Positions 18,801-26,042 of a stretch of 64,000 nt of DNA are shown here, piece after piece. The translations under genes and the position numbers were made by a program. The stretch spans positions 248,001 to 312,000 of the forward strand of contig MDLA01000080.1 in the NCBI GenBank assembly GCA_001730015.1, in the 5' to 3' direction. The notes under the pieces are model-generated. The model did not search any database, was not told where the DNA came from, and saw only the letters and a list, made by a program, of their open reading frames with translations. Numbering within the stretch: position 1 is the first letter of the stretch; every line of letters starts with the position of its first letter. The DNA is from Chromatiales bacterium (ex Bugula neritina AB1) (GTDB taxonomy: Bacteria; Pseudomonadota; Gammaproteobacteria; Granulosicoccales; Granulosicoccaceae).

Positions 18801-20463
18801 TCCTTCATCGGTCAGTTTTCCGGACAGTACCGCTATTGATGTGTTAGAGAATCCCTCAATTGGTATATCTAAATCAGCTTCTGTTGATGGTAACGACATT
18901 ACCTATGAGTTTGTGATAGAAAATTTTGGCAATACCGATATAACCAATATTAGTTTAACCGATAATCTAGACACGGTTTTTGGTCCGGGCAACTATGTCC
19001 TGACCGTCGCCCCGTTGTTTGGAGCCGATCCCGGCACGCTGACATTGCATACAGGTTTTAACGGGACAGCAGCGAATGCCGTGTTGCTGGATGCTGCATC
19101 CGGAGGCACATTATCTATCGGCGCCAGGGCCGAAATTCGCTTTGCTGTGAGAGTGACGACGATAACTGATCGTGGTGCTGGAATTGGCGTTTTCAGTAAT
19201 CAGGTTGAGCTTTTCGGAGAGGATCCGAATGGTGCTGTCGTGAGTGATCTGTCAATTGTCGATTCAGACCCTGACCCGGACCATAACGGCAAACCTGTCG
19301 AGCAGGCGGCAACTATTCTAACCCTTGTGCAGACCTTGCAGGTTGAAGGAATAGTATTTGAAGACAATGGCGCAAATGGAGGGATTGTTCATGATGGGGC
19401 CCGAAACGGGGGGGAGGCTTTGTTGGGTGGGATCGTTGTTGAGGCCCGGGATGGGTCAAGTCTGATTTCCAGTGTGGCAACAGCGAGTGACGGCACTTAT
19501 TCACTGTCGCTGCCAGCGAGCTATGGGAATATTCCAGTCCAGGTAGTTGCTGCGGACGGCAACGGTTACCTGGCTATTTCAGAGTATTATCGGGAAGATC
19601 CGGGTAACACCGGCCCGGTGGCGGATGGTACAGTTACCTTTACGCCGCAATTGAATTTTATCGGTGCTTACAAAATAGATTTCGGTCGAATTAAAACCCC
19701 GCTGTGGCAGCCGGACAGCATCGCAGAAAAAGAACCGGGTGGGGCAGTTTTGCACCAGCACCAATATAAAGCCACCAGTAGTGGTCAGTTAACTTTTGCG
19801 ATTGAGCAGGAGTCGAGCGTACCCTCGAACACTGGATGGCAGGCTGATTTGTATCGGGACTCAGACTGCAGCGGTGACCTCGACGCGAGTGAGCAACTGT
19901 GGTCAACACCTGTTGCCGTAAGTGTAGATGCCGAGTCGCTGGTTTGTGTGTTGAGTAAAGTATTTATACCGTCAGATGCCAGTGGCGGTGATAATTTTCG
20001 TTATGATATTACCGCCACTTTAACGCTGGATGACCCGGCGGGCACAACACATGAGGTAGTGAGTGAATTGATCGTGACAGATCAAACCTCTGTAATAGCG
20101 GCGGGGGAAGGAGTACTGACCCTGTCGAAAACGGTGCAGAATCTTTCAAGTGCCGGTGCCGTAACTTCTCGAAACAGTGCAATGCCCGGGGACGTTCTTC
20201 GGTACGTGATCACCTTTAACAATATCGGCAGCGGTGTGATTTCCAACTTGATGATCTCGGACAGTACACCAGCCTACACAGTTTTGGCGCAGCCGGTGAG
20301 TTGCCCGGTGAGTCTGCCACAGAGTTTGGCGACGTGTCAGGTGATTGCGCCAATGGCTGGCGCTAACATGGCGGGGTACAGTGGTGAGGTGCAATGGCTA
20401 TTTACCGGTGAAATGGCGGCCGGTGCCACCGGTGCTGTTGACTACAACTTGCAAGTTGACTGA
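15847..20463 (+). CDS. Giant exported repeat protein with propeller-like middle and DUF11/Cna_B-like units
   Basis: ATG 15847 gives 1,538 residues with a Sec signal (ARRIWCLLLVLVGLSPACLL); a TTG at 15823 would add eight residues. The N-terminal ~450 residues (SWQMGLFEGPTHRQVMYETS onward) are unlike the neighbours and hold a tripartite fold with VEWNGEDNSG and PDGAY, resembling a FlgD-type Ig loop. Residues about 613-869 (YTALAYSPVDNYLYAI, GLISIDSTTGSVTTIGG) look like a DUF6923-type propeller. DUF11 units follow (NNVTYTISVANES, NDITYEFVIENFGN), then a Cna_B-like unit near 1,165-1,240 and the C-terminal pair shared with paralogues 1 and 2. It ends DYNLQVD. Last gene of the locus. Possibly the tip or ligand-binding chain; this is inference. 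Confidence 0.8.
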   Translation: MPGSTARRIWCLLLVLVGLSPACLLAEGSWQMGLFEGPTHRQVMYETSTGSGHNILKVDILTPGEVINAHVCGHTESHNIRVQIFDPVGGSVYDSTAPGNVSCSSDFNTTWDPAVTNPHQYVTTTAGTFTVHLTNVNSTYLYRYDLTVTNSLNDIIDPRVAGGRLWSLYWYFNAGSYAAVYSTSADLYVVADGGFTGTYFIWRLDLTNFAGFVYSLKANDLGVTSPNAAGDVVAGISVPRTNNSIQEKFPIYLGFPAKSFPAPIGGINISGLSFVDSEGVDSGISPGSTSTIQDSGTFTFETNLSTTGVYEIIIDSGSPNGTGPDGTYGQGDIFLRGNAFPGVNSVEWNGEDNSGTIIPDGAYSAMLSVRTGEFHFTGYDVETSGGPGSEGIKIYRALNSGADLPTTLFWDDFTVLNSSSANAFNQEGLFDGNHNWGTFSSGGIGNNSYIDTYTYGLIAEPNPIGVAITENDIPIPTVDKSFVPSTINTGGSSTMQIEIEYNGSLPLSGVQLTDIMPLGMTLQSDPGSIMVTGAGCSGFTFSGSTVSGGNELSVVGGNIAANSTCIISADVVASLPGGLVNTTSGVSSNELATGVVSNGATLNVVPNTPGPAFSCNGDFYELETTGSSTRLYSIIRDSNVYTRQEFSSASYSASAGYTYTALAYSPVDNYLYAIVNQSDEIGGNPLSGSVLRIDSTGQIFNLGVPERGPNTMAMPVVSDRYVGGTISENGRYIVVTDLSATSNTGGSIPFVERGLILDIDLSGSTPQVLYNRRHGRDVGDIVAHPDSTYYSHNPVEGLISIDSTTGSVTTIGGGVTDSLSGLVADSWGSIYAQSTSGKFLQIDATTGAGTVLSPLASNASADLASCAFGLAVRKTTDVTEVVAGNNVTYTISVANESDSVALFSLSDVLGDNRRFVAGSLVNPFGGSLNAYSGTDTLGITGATLAANSKADLLVEVYYPPDYPHGVSSNLAQLNSPAFGLLNSDDPSSVSFPDSTAIDVLENPSIGISKSASVDGNDITYEFVIENFGNTDITNISLTDNLDTVFGPGNYVLTVAPLFGADPGTLTLHTGFNGTAANAVLLDAASGGTLSIGARAEIRFAVRVTTITDRGAGIGVFSNQVELFGEDPNGAVVSDLSIVDSDPDPDHNGKPVEQAATILTLVQTLQVEGIVFEDNGANGGIVHDGARNGGEALLGGIVVEARDGSSLISSVATASDGTYSLSLPASYGNIPVQVVAADGNGYLAISEYYREDPGNTGPVADGTVTFTPQLNFIGAYKIDFGRIKTPLWQPDSIAEKEPGGAVLHQHQYKATSSGQLTFAIEQESSVPSNTGWQADLYRDSDCSGDLDASEQLWSTPVAVSVDAESLVCVLSKVFIPSDASGGDNFRYDITATLTLDDPAGTTHEVVSELIVTDQTSVIAAGEGVLTLSKTVQNLSSAGAVTSRNSAMPGDVLRYVITFNNIGSGVISNLMISDSTPAYTVLAQPVSCPVSLPQSLATCQVIAPMAGANMAGYSGEVQWLFTGEMAAGATGAVDYNLQVD

Positions 20464-20465
20464 CC

Positions 20466-20495
20466 CAGGTTGACAAATAACAGGTTGACAAATAA
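20466..20495 (+). repeat. 15-bp tandem direct repeat upstream of fur
   Basis: CAGGTTGACAAATAA occurs twice back to back, directly after the stop of the 1,538-residue protein gene. Each copy contains a perfect -35 hexamer TTGACA, but no convincing -10 sits 16-18 bp further on. It may be a vestigial promoter or binding-site duplication. Confidence 0.6.
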
Positions 20496-20525
20496 TAAAG
20501 GGTCGTAGTGAATTTCAGGCAAGGT

Positions 20526-20569
20526 GCCGGATATCCGGCGGGTAATCCACATTGTCCATGGTGTATAAT
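20526..20569 (+). promoter_or_regulatory. Putative fur promoter with adjacent perfect palindrome
   Basis: A perfect -10 hexamer TATAAT lies at 20564-20569, 49 bp before the fur start codon. A 14-bp perfect palindrome, GCCGGATATCCGGC, lies at 20526-20539, just upstream of where a -35 would fall (20541-20546, GGTAAT, a poor match). A weak -35 next to a palindrome suggests control by an activator or repressor. It does not look like a Fur box. Confidence 0.45.
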
Positions 20570-20618
20570 CGGAGGATAGCCTGATCTACAGCCTGAACAA
20601 CAGTTAGGGACCGCCATA

Positions 20619-21059
20619 TTGAGCAAACTCCTCGACAGATCCCCGCTTAGCCCGACCGCTGATCTCAAACGTGCCGGTCTGAAAGTGACGCTTCCACGTT
20701 TGAAGATTCTGGAGATTCTCGAGACCGCAGAGCAGCATCATCTGAGTGCAGAAGATGTCTACAAGGCTTTGCTGGCTGAGGATACAGAAATCGGACTGGC
20801 AACCGTCTACCGGGTGCTTACTCAGTTTGAAGCTGCCGGTTTAGTCACACGGCATCGATTTGATGGCGGGCAGGCGTTATTCGAACTCGATACCGGCGAC
20901 AGTCATGATCATATTATTTGTATTAAAAGTGGAGTTGTCGCAGAGTTTAAAGATGAGAAACTCGAGGAGCGCCTAAGAGAAATTGCCGATGAGCTCGGTT
21001 ACGAACTCAGGGACCACAGCATCGTGCTGTATGGGGTGCATCGGGAAATCGAAAGCTAG
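20619..21059 (+). CDS. fur: Ferric uptake regulator Fur
   Basis: A 146-residue iron-responsive repressor. The start is TTG with AGGGA upstream; no ATG fits the family N-terminus. The DNA-binding half is diagnostic: KRAGLKVTLPRLKILEILE, HLSAEDVYKALL, GLATVYRVLTQFEAAGLV. The metal-binding half has HDHIICIKSGVV. In E. coli this segment is HDHLICLDCG; here the second Cys is Ser, as I recall for Pseudomonas Fur, so the Cys4-type structural zinc site is incomplete. The C-terminus is short and lacks the Cys/His tail. It would bind Fe(II) and repress iron-uptake genes. The next gene overlaps its stop by one base. Confidence 0.95.
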   Translation: MSKLLDRSPLSPTADLKRAGLKVTLPRLKILEILETAEQHHLSAEDVYKALLAEDTEIGLATVYRVLTQFEAAGLVTRHRFDGGQALFELDTGDSHDHIICIKSGVVAEFKDEKLEERLREIADELGYELRDHSIVLYGVHREIES

Positions 21060-21463
21060 TGAGTCAGGTACCGCTCCAGTCAATTGTTAATCTGGTGCTC
21101 TTCTCACAGATTTTCGATGTTGTTAAGCTTGAATTGCAGCAAAGTGTCCCGAGCTGGATTACCCGCTCGCCGTTTTTTTTTCTATCCCGAACAGACGACG
21201 AATATTCGGTTATCTGTGAGAAATCAGTAATACCTCCAGAGCACCGAAGTGCCACAGACTGGCGCTGTCTGAAAGTAGCAGGGGATATTTCGCCAGAGCT
21301 CCCGGGAGTTGCTGTCGGTGTGTCGAAACCAATGGCCGATGCAGGCCTGAGCCTGATATTAGTCGGTACCCATGATCGCGATTATATTCTGGTCAAAAGC
21401 GAGCTGCTTCAAGCCGGCAGAGATGTGTATCGGGCTGCTGGATTTTCAGTAGTTGAAAGCTAA
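21059..21463 (+). CDS. ACT-domain (CASTOR-type) small protein
   Basis: A 134-residue cytoplasmic protein with no signal or membrane segment. The pattern SPFFFLSRTDDEYSVICEKSVIPPEH, WRCLKVAG, then GVAVGVSKPMADAGLSLILVGTHDRDYILVKSELL is that of the paired small ACT domains related to CASTOR (ACT_7), which bind amino acids or similar ligands. The GTG start shares its first G with the last base of the fur TAG stop, so it is probably translated by re-initiation after fur. No function is established for the bacterial family. A link to iron control is suggested only by position. Confidence 0.7.
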   Translation: MSQVPLQSIVNLVLFSQIFDVVKLELQQSVPSWITRSPFFFLSRTDDEYSVICEKSVIPPEHRSATDWRCLKVAGDISPELPGVAVGVSKPMADAGLSLILVGTHDRDYILVKSELLQAGRDVYRAAGFSVVES

Positions 21464-21492
21464 CTGAACCCCGGTTGGCTGGCGTGAGTATG

Positions 21493-22512
21493 CTACCCGG
21501 AAACCAGATTTCTGCCGCAATGCTTGGCTCGATAAAGTTGCTCATCAGATCGCTTTAGCCAGTCATCGCAACTTTCCTGATCATCCAGACAAGCCACACC
21601 GATACTGGCAGAAACCGGCCAACCCTCAAGCAGTTCTGCAGAATTGATTTTCTGCCGTAACGTTTCTGCCAGACGTTTGCCGTTTTCAAGTTCGGCACCG
21701 TACATCAGGCATAGAAATTCTTCACCGCCAATTCTGAAGCAGGTGTCAGACAAGCGAGTATTTGTCTGCAGCAATTGACCGATTTTCGCCAACACATGAT
21801 CACCGGTGCTGTGACCATGTGCATCGTTAATTTGCTTGAAGTGGTCCAGATCCAACAGCAGTATCGTCATTGGTGTCTGGGTTCGCTGATGCTGACACCA
21901 GGCCTGCTTCAACGTCACATTCAACAACGAGCGGTTAAACAAGCCGGTGAGCGGATCGGTCACTGCGTGGGTTTTTAAACACTGCTGATAACCACGCGTT
22001 GCCCGTGCGCTGATGGCCGAAAATAAGCTGACCGCGACCAGGCTGGCAGTTGCCTGGCTGGCCATATCAAAATCGAGAAACTGCCAGGCTTGTGGAAGGA
22101 TCACAGCGAGTGTTAGTAAATTGGCTAGCAGCGCTTTACGGTCATCGAGCATGCAGTAATAAGATATGAGTACCGGAAAGCTCCAGAGTACGGCAATCAT
22201 ACCTTGTTGTTTTATTGTTACTGTGAGAAAAATAACCAGCGCCGGGGCCAGCGCATATAGGACAAGAACCGCACGATTTTCATCGTGGAATTGCCAGATC
22301 AACAGACCGATTGAAAAAAATACGGCCAGTAAACCAAGCCCGAGCATATAGTTATTACGCACCAGATTATCCAGTGCAAACGGTGTTAGTAGAATTGTGC
22401 TCGCCAGAGCAATACGCAAGGTTGCTTTGAGGCGATGATCAGTATTGAACAATTCATCGTTTAATAGTTGTGAGCGCATTCCCAGACAGTCCTTATCAGT
22501 AAGGGCAAGCAT
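21493..22512 (-). CDS. Membrane-bound GGDEF diguanylate cyclase
   Basis: A 339-residue protein with five or six predicted membrane helices between residues ~30 and 172, then a GGDEF domain. The active site is GGEEF at 262-266, preceded by RLSD at 253-256, which is the RxxD product-inhibition (I) site at the standard five-residue spacing. The domain starts with the usual TDPLTGLFNRSLL and LDLDHFKQINDAHGHSTGDHVL. It should make c-di-GMP from GTP and be feedback-inhibited. The membrane part is not a family I recognise and may sense a ligand or membrane state. It is monocistronic, converging with the fur-ACT pair. ATG at 22479 is an alternative start. Confidence 0.93.
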   Translation of the reverse strand: MLALTDKDCLGMRSQLLNDELFNTDHRLKATLRIALASTILLTPFALDNLVRNNYMLGLGLLAVFFSIGLLIWQFHDENRAVLVLYALAPALVIFLTVTIKQQGMIAVLWSFPVLISYYCMLDDRKALLANLLTLAVILPQAWQFLDFDMASQATASLVAVSLFSAISARATRGYQQCLKTHAVTDPLTGLFNRSLLNVTLKQAWCQHQRTQTPMTILLLDLDHFKQINDAHGHSTGDHVLAKIGQLLQTNTRLSDTCFRIGGEEFLCLMYGAELENGKRLAETLRQKINSAELLEGWPVSASIGVACLDDQESCDDWLKRSDEQLYRAKHCGRNLVSG

Positions 22513-22984
22513 TGAGCGTATCTCGGGCTCAGTGCTGTATTGTGTCGACCAGCCATGGTCATCTGACTTGCAGTCCGCGCAAGAAAACAGCGATAGTATT
22601 AAGTCGACTATTGCAAATTTAGGTCTGAATCTGGTGGTTGCGAGGGCGGTTCAGGCGCTTGAATTGTTAAATTTGATCGACTGCACAGGTTTGATCAAAT
22701 AAAGTGTGAACGGGATCCACTTTTTACCGGATGTGATGAAATTGTGATTTGATGAGTTGGTTTTTTGCGTCGATTTGCTTGAAACAGCACTGTTCAGTTC
22801 GCAATTGGCCGTCAATTAATTTCCCCTTCAGGAGCTTGTAGAAAAAATTATTTTTAATTTGTCGATTTGAGAACTAGCGGTTCGTCTTGTAAATACAGGG
22901 GCCAATTACCCGAAGGCTTTTGTAAACGTTTGGCGGCTTGTTAGCCCGCGTTCAAAGTTAAACCAGCATACAAGGAAATTTATT
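22513..22984. other. Intergenic region upstream of the DGPF-ECF42 unit
   Basis: This 472-bp gap lies between the divergent diguanylate cyclase and DGPF genes. It contains the ECF42-type promoter described separately and no credible open frame. The part around 22700-22860 is AT-rich. A purine-rich AAGGAAAT ribosome-binding site lies just before 22985. Confidence 0.5.
22860..22886 (+). promoter_or_regulatory. Putative ECF42-type sigma-factor promoter
   Basis: TGTCGA at 22860-22865 and CGTC at 22883-22886 are separated by 17 bp. This matches the motif reported for ECF42 sigma factors (TGTCGA at -35, CGA/TC at -10). It lies about 100 bp before the DGPF gene that precedes the ECF42-type sigma gene, as expected for autoregulation. 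It rests on one site, so it needs experimental support. Confidence 0.6.
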
Positions 22985-23338
22985 ATGCAATATATGGCAC
23001 TAATCTACTCGACAGAGAATTCCGGACCGCAACCAGGTACAGCGGAATTCGGAGCGTACATTCAGGCGTATCAGGAATTTACCGAAGAAACTCAAAAAGA
23101 TGGTGTTTTTGTCGCTGGTGATGCGCTCCAGCCAACCAGTACTTCGACTACGGTAACCAGAGAAAACGGCAAGCTTGAAACGACTGATGGTCCGTTTGCA
23201 GAGACCAAAGAGCAGCTTGGCGGATACTATCTATTCGAGTGCAAAGACCTCGATGAAGCGTTGGCCTATGCCGCAAGAATTCCGACAACGGCGCATGGGC
23301 GGGTTGAAGTAAGACCAGTTATGGTTTTTGACGTCTAG
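22985..23338 (+). CDS. YciI-like DGPF-domain protein
   Basis: A 117-residue cytoplasmic protein of the YCII-related superfamily. The diagnostic motif DGPFAETKEQLGGYYLFECKDLD gives the DGPF family its name and is preceded by an MQYMALIYSTE ferredoxin-like strand. The domain forms small alpha/beta dimers. Some relatives have enzyme-like pockets, but the reaction of DGPF proteins is unknown. It sits immediately upstream of an ECF42-type sigma factor gene, the characteristic partnership of that sigma group, and behind a matching promoter. A strong AAGGAAAT ribosome-binding site precedes the ATG. It is most likely the main target gene of the sigma factor. Confidence 0.9.
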   Translation: MQYMALIYSTENSGPQPGTAEFGAYIQAYQEFTEETQKDGVFVAGDALQPTSTSTTVTRENGKLETTDGPFAETKEQLGGYYLFECKDLDEALAYAARIPTTAHGRVEVRPVMVFDV

Positions 23339-23360
23339 GTCGATCATTCGATCAGGGTGA

Positions 23361-23385
23361 GATCGGCGGTTTGCTACCGCCGATC
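23361..23385 (+). promoter_or_regulatory. Perfect 10-bp hairpin between the DGPF and sigma-factor genes
   Basis: GATCGGCGGT and ACCGCCGATC flank a TTGCT loop. There is no T-tract after it, so full termination is unlikely. It ends 14 bp before the sigma-factor ATG and may lower sigma expression relative to the DGPF protein, or protect the upstream message. Confidence 0.55.
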
Positions 23386-23399
23386 TGACTAAGCCAGCT

Positions 23400-24656
23400 A
23401 TGTTGCCACCACTGCGACTGGAACAAGCGATCACTCACACTGTGCGTGAAGAGTGGGGGCGGATTCTGGCGTCTCTGGTTAAAACAATCGGTGATCTGCA
23501 GCTTGCCGAGGATGTACTGCAGGATGCTGTTGAGATAGCACTTTCAGACTGGAAGAAGAATGGCCTGCCGAAGTCACCAGCGGGCTGGCTGATTCAAACT
23601 GCACGTCGCAAGGCGATTGATCGATTGCGCCGTGACAGGAACTTTGCCGCGCTTCAGCCACAGATTTCCTATCTTCTGGATCTACAGAATAATTCGTCGC
23701 CTGATGAAATAGCGTTGTTACCCGACAAGCGGCTGGAACTGATTTTTACCTGCTGTCATCCTGCTCTGGATCAAAAGACCCGTATTGCACTGACGCTACG
23801 GACTCTGGGTGGCCTCACGACGGAAGAAATTGCCCGCACGTTTTTGGATAAACCGGAGGCGATGGCACAGCGTCTTGTTCGAGCAAAAAAGAAAATTGCT
23901 CTGGCCGGTATTCCCTATGAGCTGCCTGACAGCGCATCGATGCAATCGCGTTTAGCGGCGGTGCTTGCAGTCCTGTATTTTATTTTCAACGAAGGCTACA
24001 CGGCAACCTCTGGCACTATGCTGGCGCGCGATGATCTTGCCTCAGAGGCAATCAGGCTAGCCAGAATTATGCTGCAGCTCATGCCGGATCAAGCAGAGGT
24101 GGCGGGCTTGCTATGCCTGATGCTGCTACACGACTCGCGTCGTTTTGCCAGACAGAATAGCGACGGTGAAATGGTGCCCCTTGAGTTTCAGAATAGGAAC
24201 CAATGGGATAAACATAAAATAGAGGAGGGGCGGGTATTGCTGCAAATCACCTTGCGTCGGCAGCAGATCGGCGTATATCAATTGCAGGCCTGTGTCAGTG
24301 CATTGCATTCTGAAGCGAGCAGTTGGGAAGACACAGACTGGAAGCAAATTTGTTCGTTATATGAGTTGCTGTATGCTGTTCAGCCATCGCCGGTCGTTCG
24401 AATTAATCAGGCAATAGCCATCTCTTATTCGGAATCAACTGAGTCAGCTCTGGAGGTACTTAAAACTCTGGAGGGAGAGGCTAGTGTTGCTGATTATCAG
24501 CCTTATTTTGCAGCGCGGGCAGATGTCTGTTTTCGCGCGGGCGATACCCGTGCAGCGATTGTGCATTTAAAAAGAGCTATTGAATTGTCTGAAAATCAGC
24601 GGGAAAAACAGTTTTTACAAAAAAAGCTACACACCATGGAGCGCGGGAGTGTTTAA
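23400..24656 (+). CDS. ECF42-type RNA polymerase sigma factor with long C-terminal extension
   Basis: A 418-residue sigma factor. Region 2 has LAEDVLQDAVEIALSDW and GWLIQTARRKAIDRLRRD; region 4 has LTLRTLGGLTTEEIARTFLDKPEAMAQRLVRAKKKI. Beyond about residue 175 comes a ~240-residue helical extension (FNEGYTATSG, LARIMLQLMPDQAEVAGLLCLMLL, NQAIAISYSES), the DUF6596/TPR-like tail that defines ECF41/42-style sigma factors and takes the place of a separate anti-sigma protein. The DGPF partner gene upstream points to ECF42. It would direct transcription from TGTCGA/CGTC promoters such as the one at 22860. The inducing signal is unknown. The ribosome-binding site is weak. Confidence 0.92.
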   Translation: MLPPLRLEQAITHTVREEWGRILASLVKTIGDLQLAEDVLQDAVEIALSDWKKNGLPKSPAGWLIQTARRKAIDRLRRDRNFAALQPQISYLLDLQNNSSPDEIALLPDKRLELIFTCCHPALDQKTRIALTLRTLGGLTTEEIARTFLDKPEAMAQRLVRAKKKIALAGIPYELPDSASMQSRLAAVLAVLYFIFNEGYTATSGTMLARDDLASEAIRLARIMLQLMPDQAEVAGLLCLMLLHDSRRFARQNSDGEMVPLEFQNRNQWDKHKIEEGRVLLQITLRRQQIGVYQLQACVSALHSEASSWEDTDWKQICSLYELLYAVQPSPVVRINQAIAISYSESTESALEVLKTLEGEASVADYQPYFAARADVCFRAGDTRAAIVHLKRAIELSENQREKQFLQKKLHTMERGSV

Positions 24657-24749
24657 GTACGGCGATCATGCGGCGATAGAAGCGGGTAGCTGTGGCGCTT
24701 TATAGTGATGCACCAGCTGGATTAAAAGTGAGCGAGTACAGTAGCTGTA

Positions 24750-26042
24750 TTACCCTGGGCCACCTGTGACACGCCAGATAATATTGCCTACATCATCTGC
24801 GACGAGCAGGCAATTTCCCGGCCCGATTGTTACGCCAACGGGCCGACCATAGGAGACTTTTTCATCGGCAGCTAGAAACCCACTTAATATATCTCTTGGT
24901 GGCCCGTTCGGCTGTCCGTTTTTGAAAGGTACAAATATAACCTTGTAACCGCTCAAATTGCTTCGATTCCACGAACCATGCTGCCCGATTACCATGCCAT
25001 CGGTATCGAATCCGGGCAGAGTGTTTGCGGGCATCCAGCACAACCCCAGTGACGCGGTGTGTCCACCGAGTGCATAGTCAGGGGTAATAGCGGTTGCAAC
25101 CAGTTCTTCATGTTGCGGCACCCGGTCATCAATGGTTTTCCCCCAGTAACAATATGGCCAGCCATAGAAACCGCCATCGGTGACAGAAGTGAGGTAATCG
25201 GGGGGTACTTCGTCGCCCAGGCCGTCTCGTTCATTGACTACAGTCCAGAGTTTTCCAGTGATGGGTTCCCAGGCCATGCCGACGGCATTGCGTAGTCCGG
25301 TCGCAAACATACGCGATTCACCGGTATTCAGATCCAGCTCATAGATGGCAGCACGTCCTTCTTCAGCTTCCATGCCCTTATCGGCTATGTTGCTGAGAGA
25401 CCCGACGCCTGCATAGAGTTTTGTACCGTCAGGGCTTGCCAGCAGGCTCCTGGTCCAGTGACCAGCGGGCTTGAAATCCACTAGCTTGCGACCCTCGCCG
25501 GTAAGCCTCGTTGCACCTTCTTTGTAGTCGAAAGCGACAATGCCATCTGTATTGCCGATATAGAATGTACCGTTAACTAACTCCATGCCGAATGGCTGGT
25601 TCTGGTTTTCTATGAAAATTTCGCGAATCTCTCCTGTGCCATCGTTGTCTTCGTCACGGAACAGAGAAATACGATTAGCAGATACCCCAATGGCAGATGC
25701 TCGTTTCATGGTACTGACAATTGCGTAATCAAAAGCAGTTTTAACCGGGCCGACTTCCTCTGAAGCTTCCGCGACCAGAACATCGTTGTTGGGCATGACG
25801 TAGATCCAGCGTGGATGATCCAGGTCGGTAGCAAAGGCGTTGACCTCAAGGCCATCAGCTGCGGTAGGCTTGTGGCCCGGTTCCCAGCCTTTCGCTGTGG
25901 GCATTTTTAATGTGGGAATACTCTGTGGTTTAGCCTCTGGTATTTCCGGTGCAGAACCGAGAGCCGGGGTCTGTGTATCAGCCCCCCAGCGTCGCATCAG
26001 GATAGCGCCAGCTCCAACCATGGCGACGATACGCGAAAACAA
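24750..26042 (-). CDS. Sorbosone dehydrogenase-like (PQQ-type) six-bladed propeller protein
   Basis: A 430-residue protein of the soluble glucose/sorbosone dehydrogenase superfamily. Propeller motifs include DLDHPRWIYVMPNNDVLVAEAS, QNQPFGMELVNGTFYIGN, GTKLYAGVGS, TGLRNAVGMAWEP and SYGRPVGVTIGPGNCLLVADD. Histidine and Arg positions typical of PQQ binding appear (GLRN, QHGSWNRS). The start shown is TTG. The N-terminus (FSRIVAMVGAGAILMRRWG) looks like a short uncleaved signal anchor, and ATG 26021 is an alternative. Relatives are periplasmic oxidoreductases or lectin-like proteins without proven substrates. It is monocistronic and convergent with the sigma-factor gene. Confidence 0.8.
   Translation of the reverse strand: MFSRIVAMVGAGAILMRRWGADTQTPALGSAPEIPEAKPQSIPTLKMPTAKGWEPGHKPTAADGLEVNAFATDLDHPRWIYVMPNNDVLVAEASEEVGPVKTAFDYAIVSTMKRASAIGVSANRISLFRDEDNDGTGEIREIFIENQNQPFGMELVNGTFYIGNTDGIVAFDYKEGATRLTGEGRKLVDFKPAGHWTRSLLASPDGTKLYAGVGSLSNIADKGMEAEEGRAAIYELDLNTGESRMFATGLRNAVGMAWEPITGKLWTVVNERDGLGDEVPPDYLTSVTDGGFYGWPYCYWGKTIDDRVPQHEELVATAITPDYALGGHTASLGLCWMPANTLPGFDTDGMVIGQHGSWNRSNLSGYKVIFVPFKNGQPNGPPRDILSGFLAADEKVSYGRPVGVTIGPGNCLLVADDVGNIIWRVTGGPG

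Noticed and set aside
2745-20463. Classical secretion system, pilus or S-layer operon
   Set aside because: No ATPase, usher, chaperone, type I or type II component or S-layer homology domain is present; only the barrel and OmpA parts suggest outer-membrane assembly.
20466-20495. TTGACA-based promoter for fur
   Set aside because: No suitable -10 lies 16-18 bp downstream of either copy; TATAAT at 20564 is too far away.
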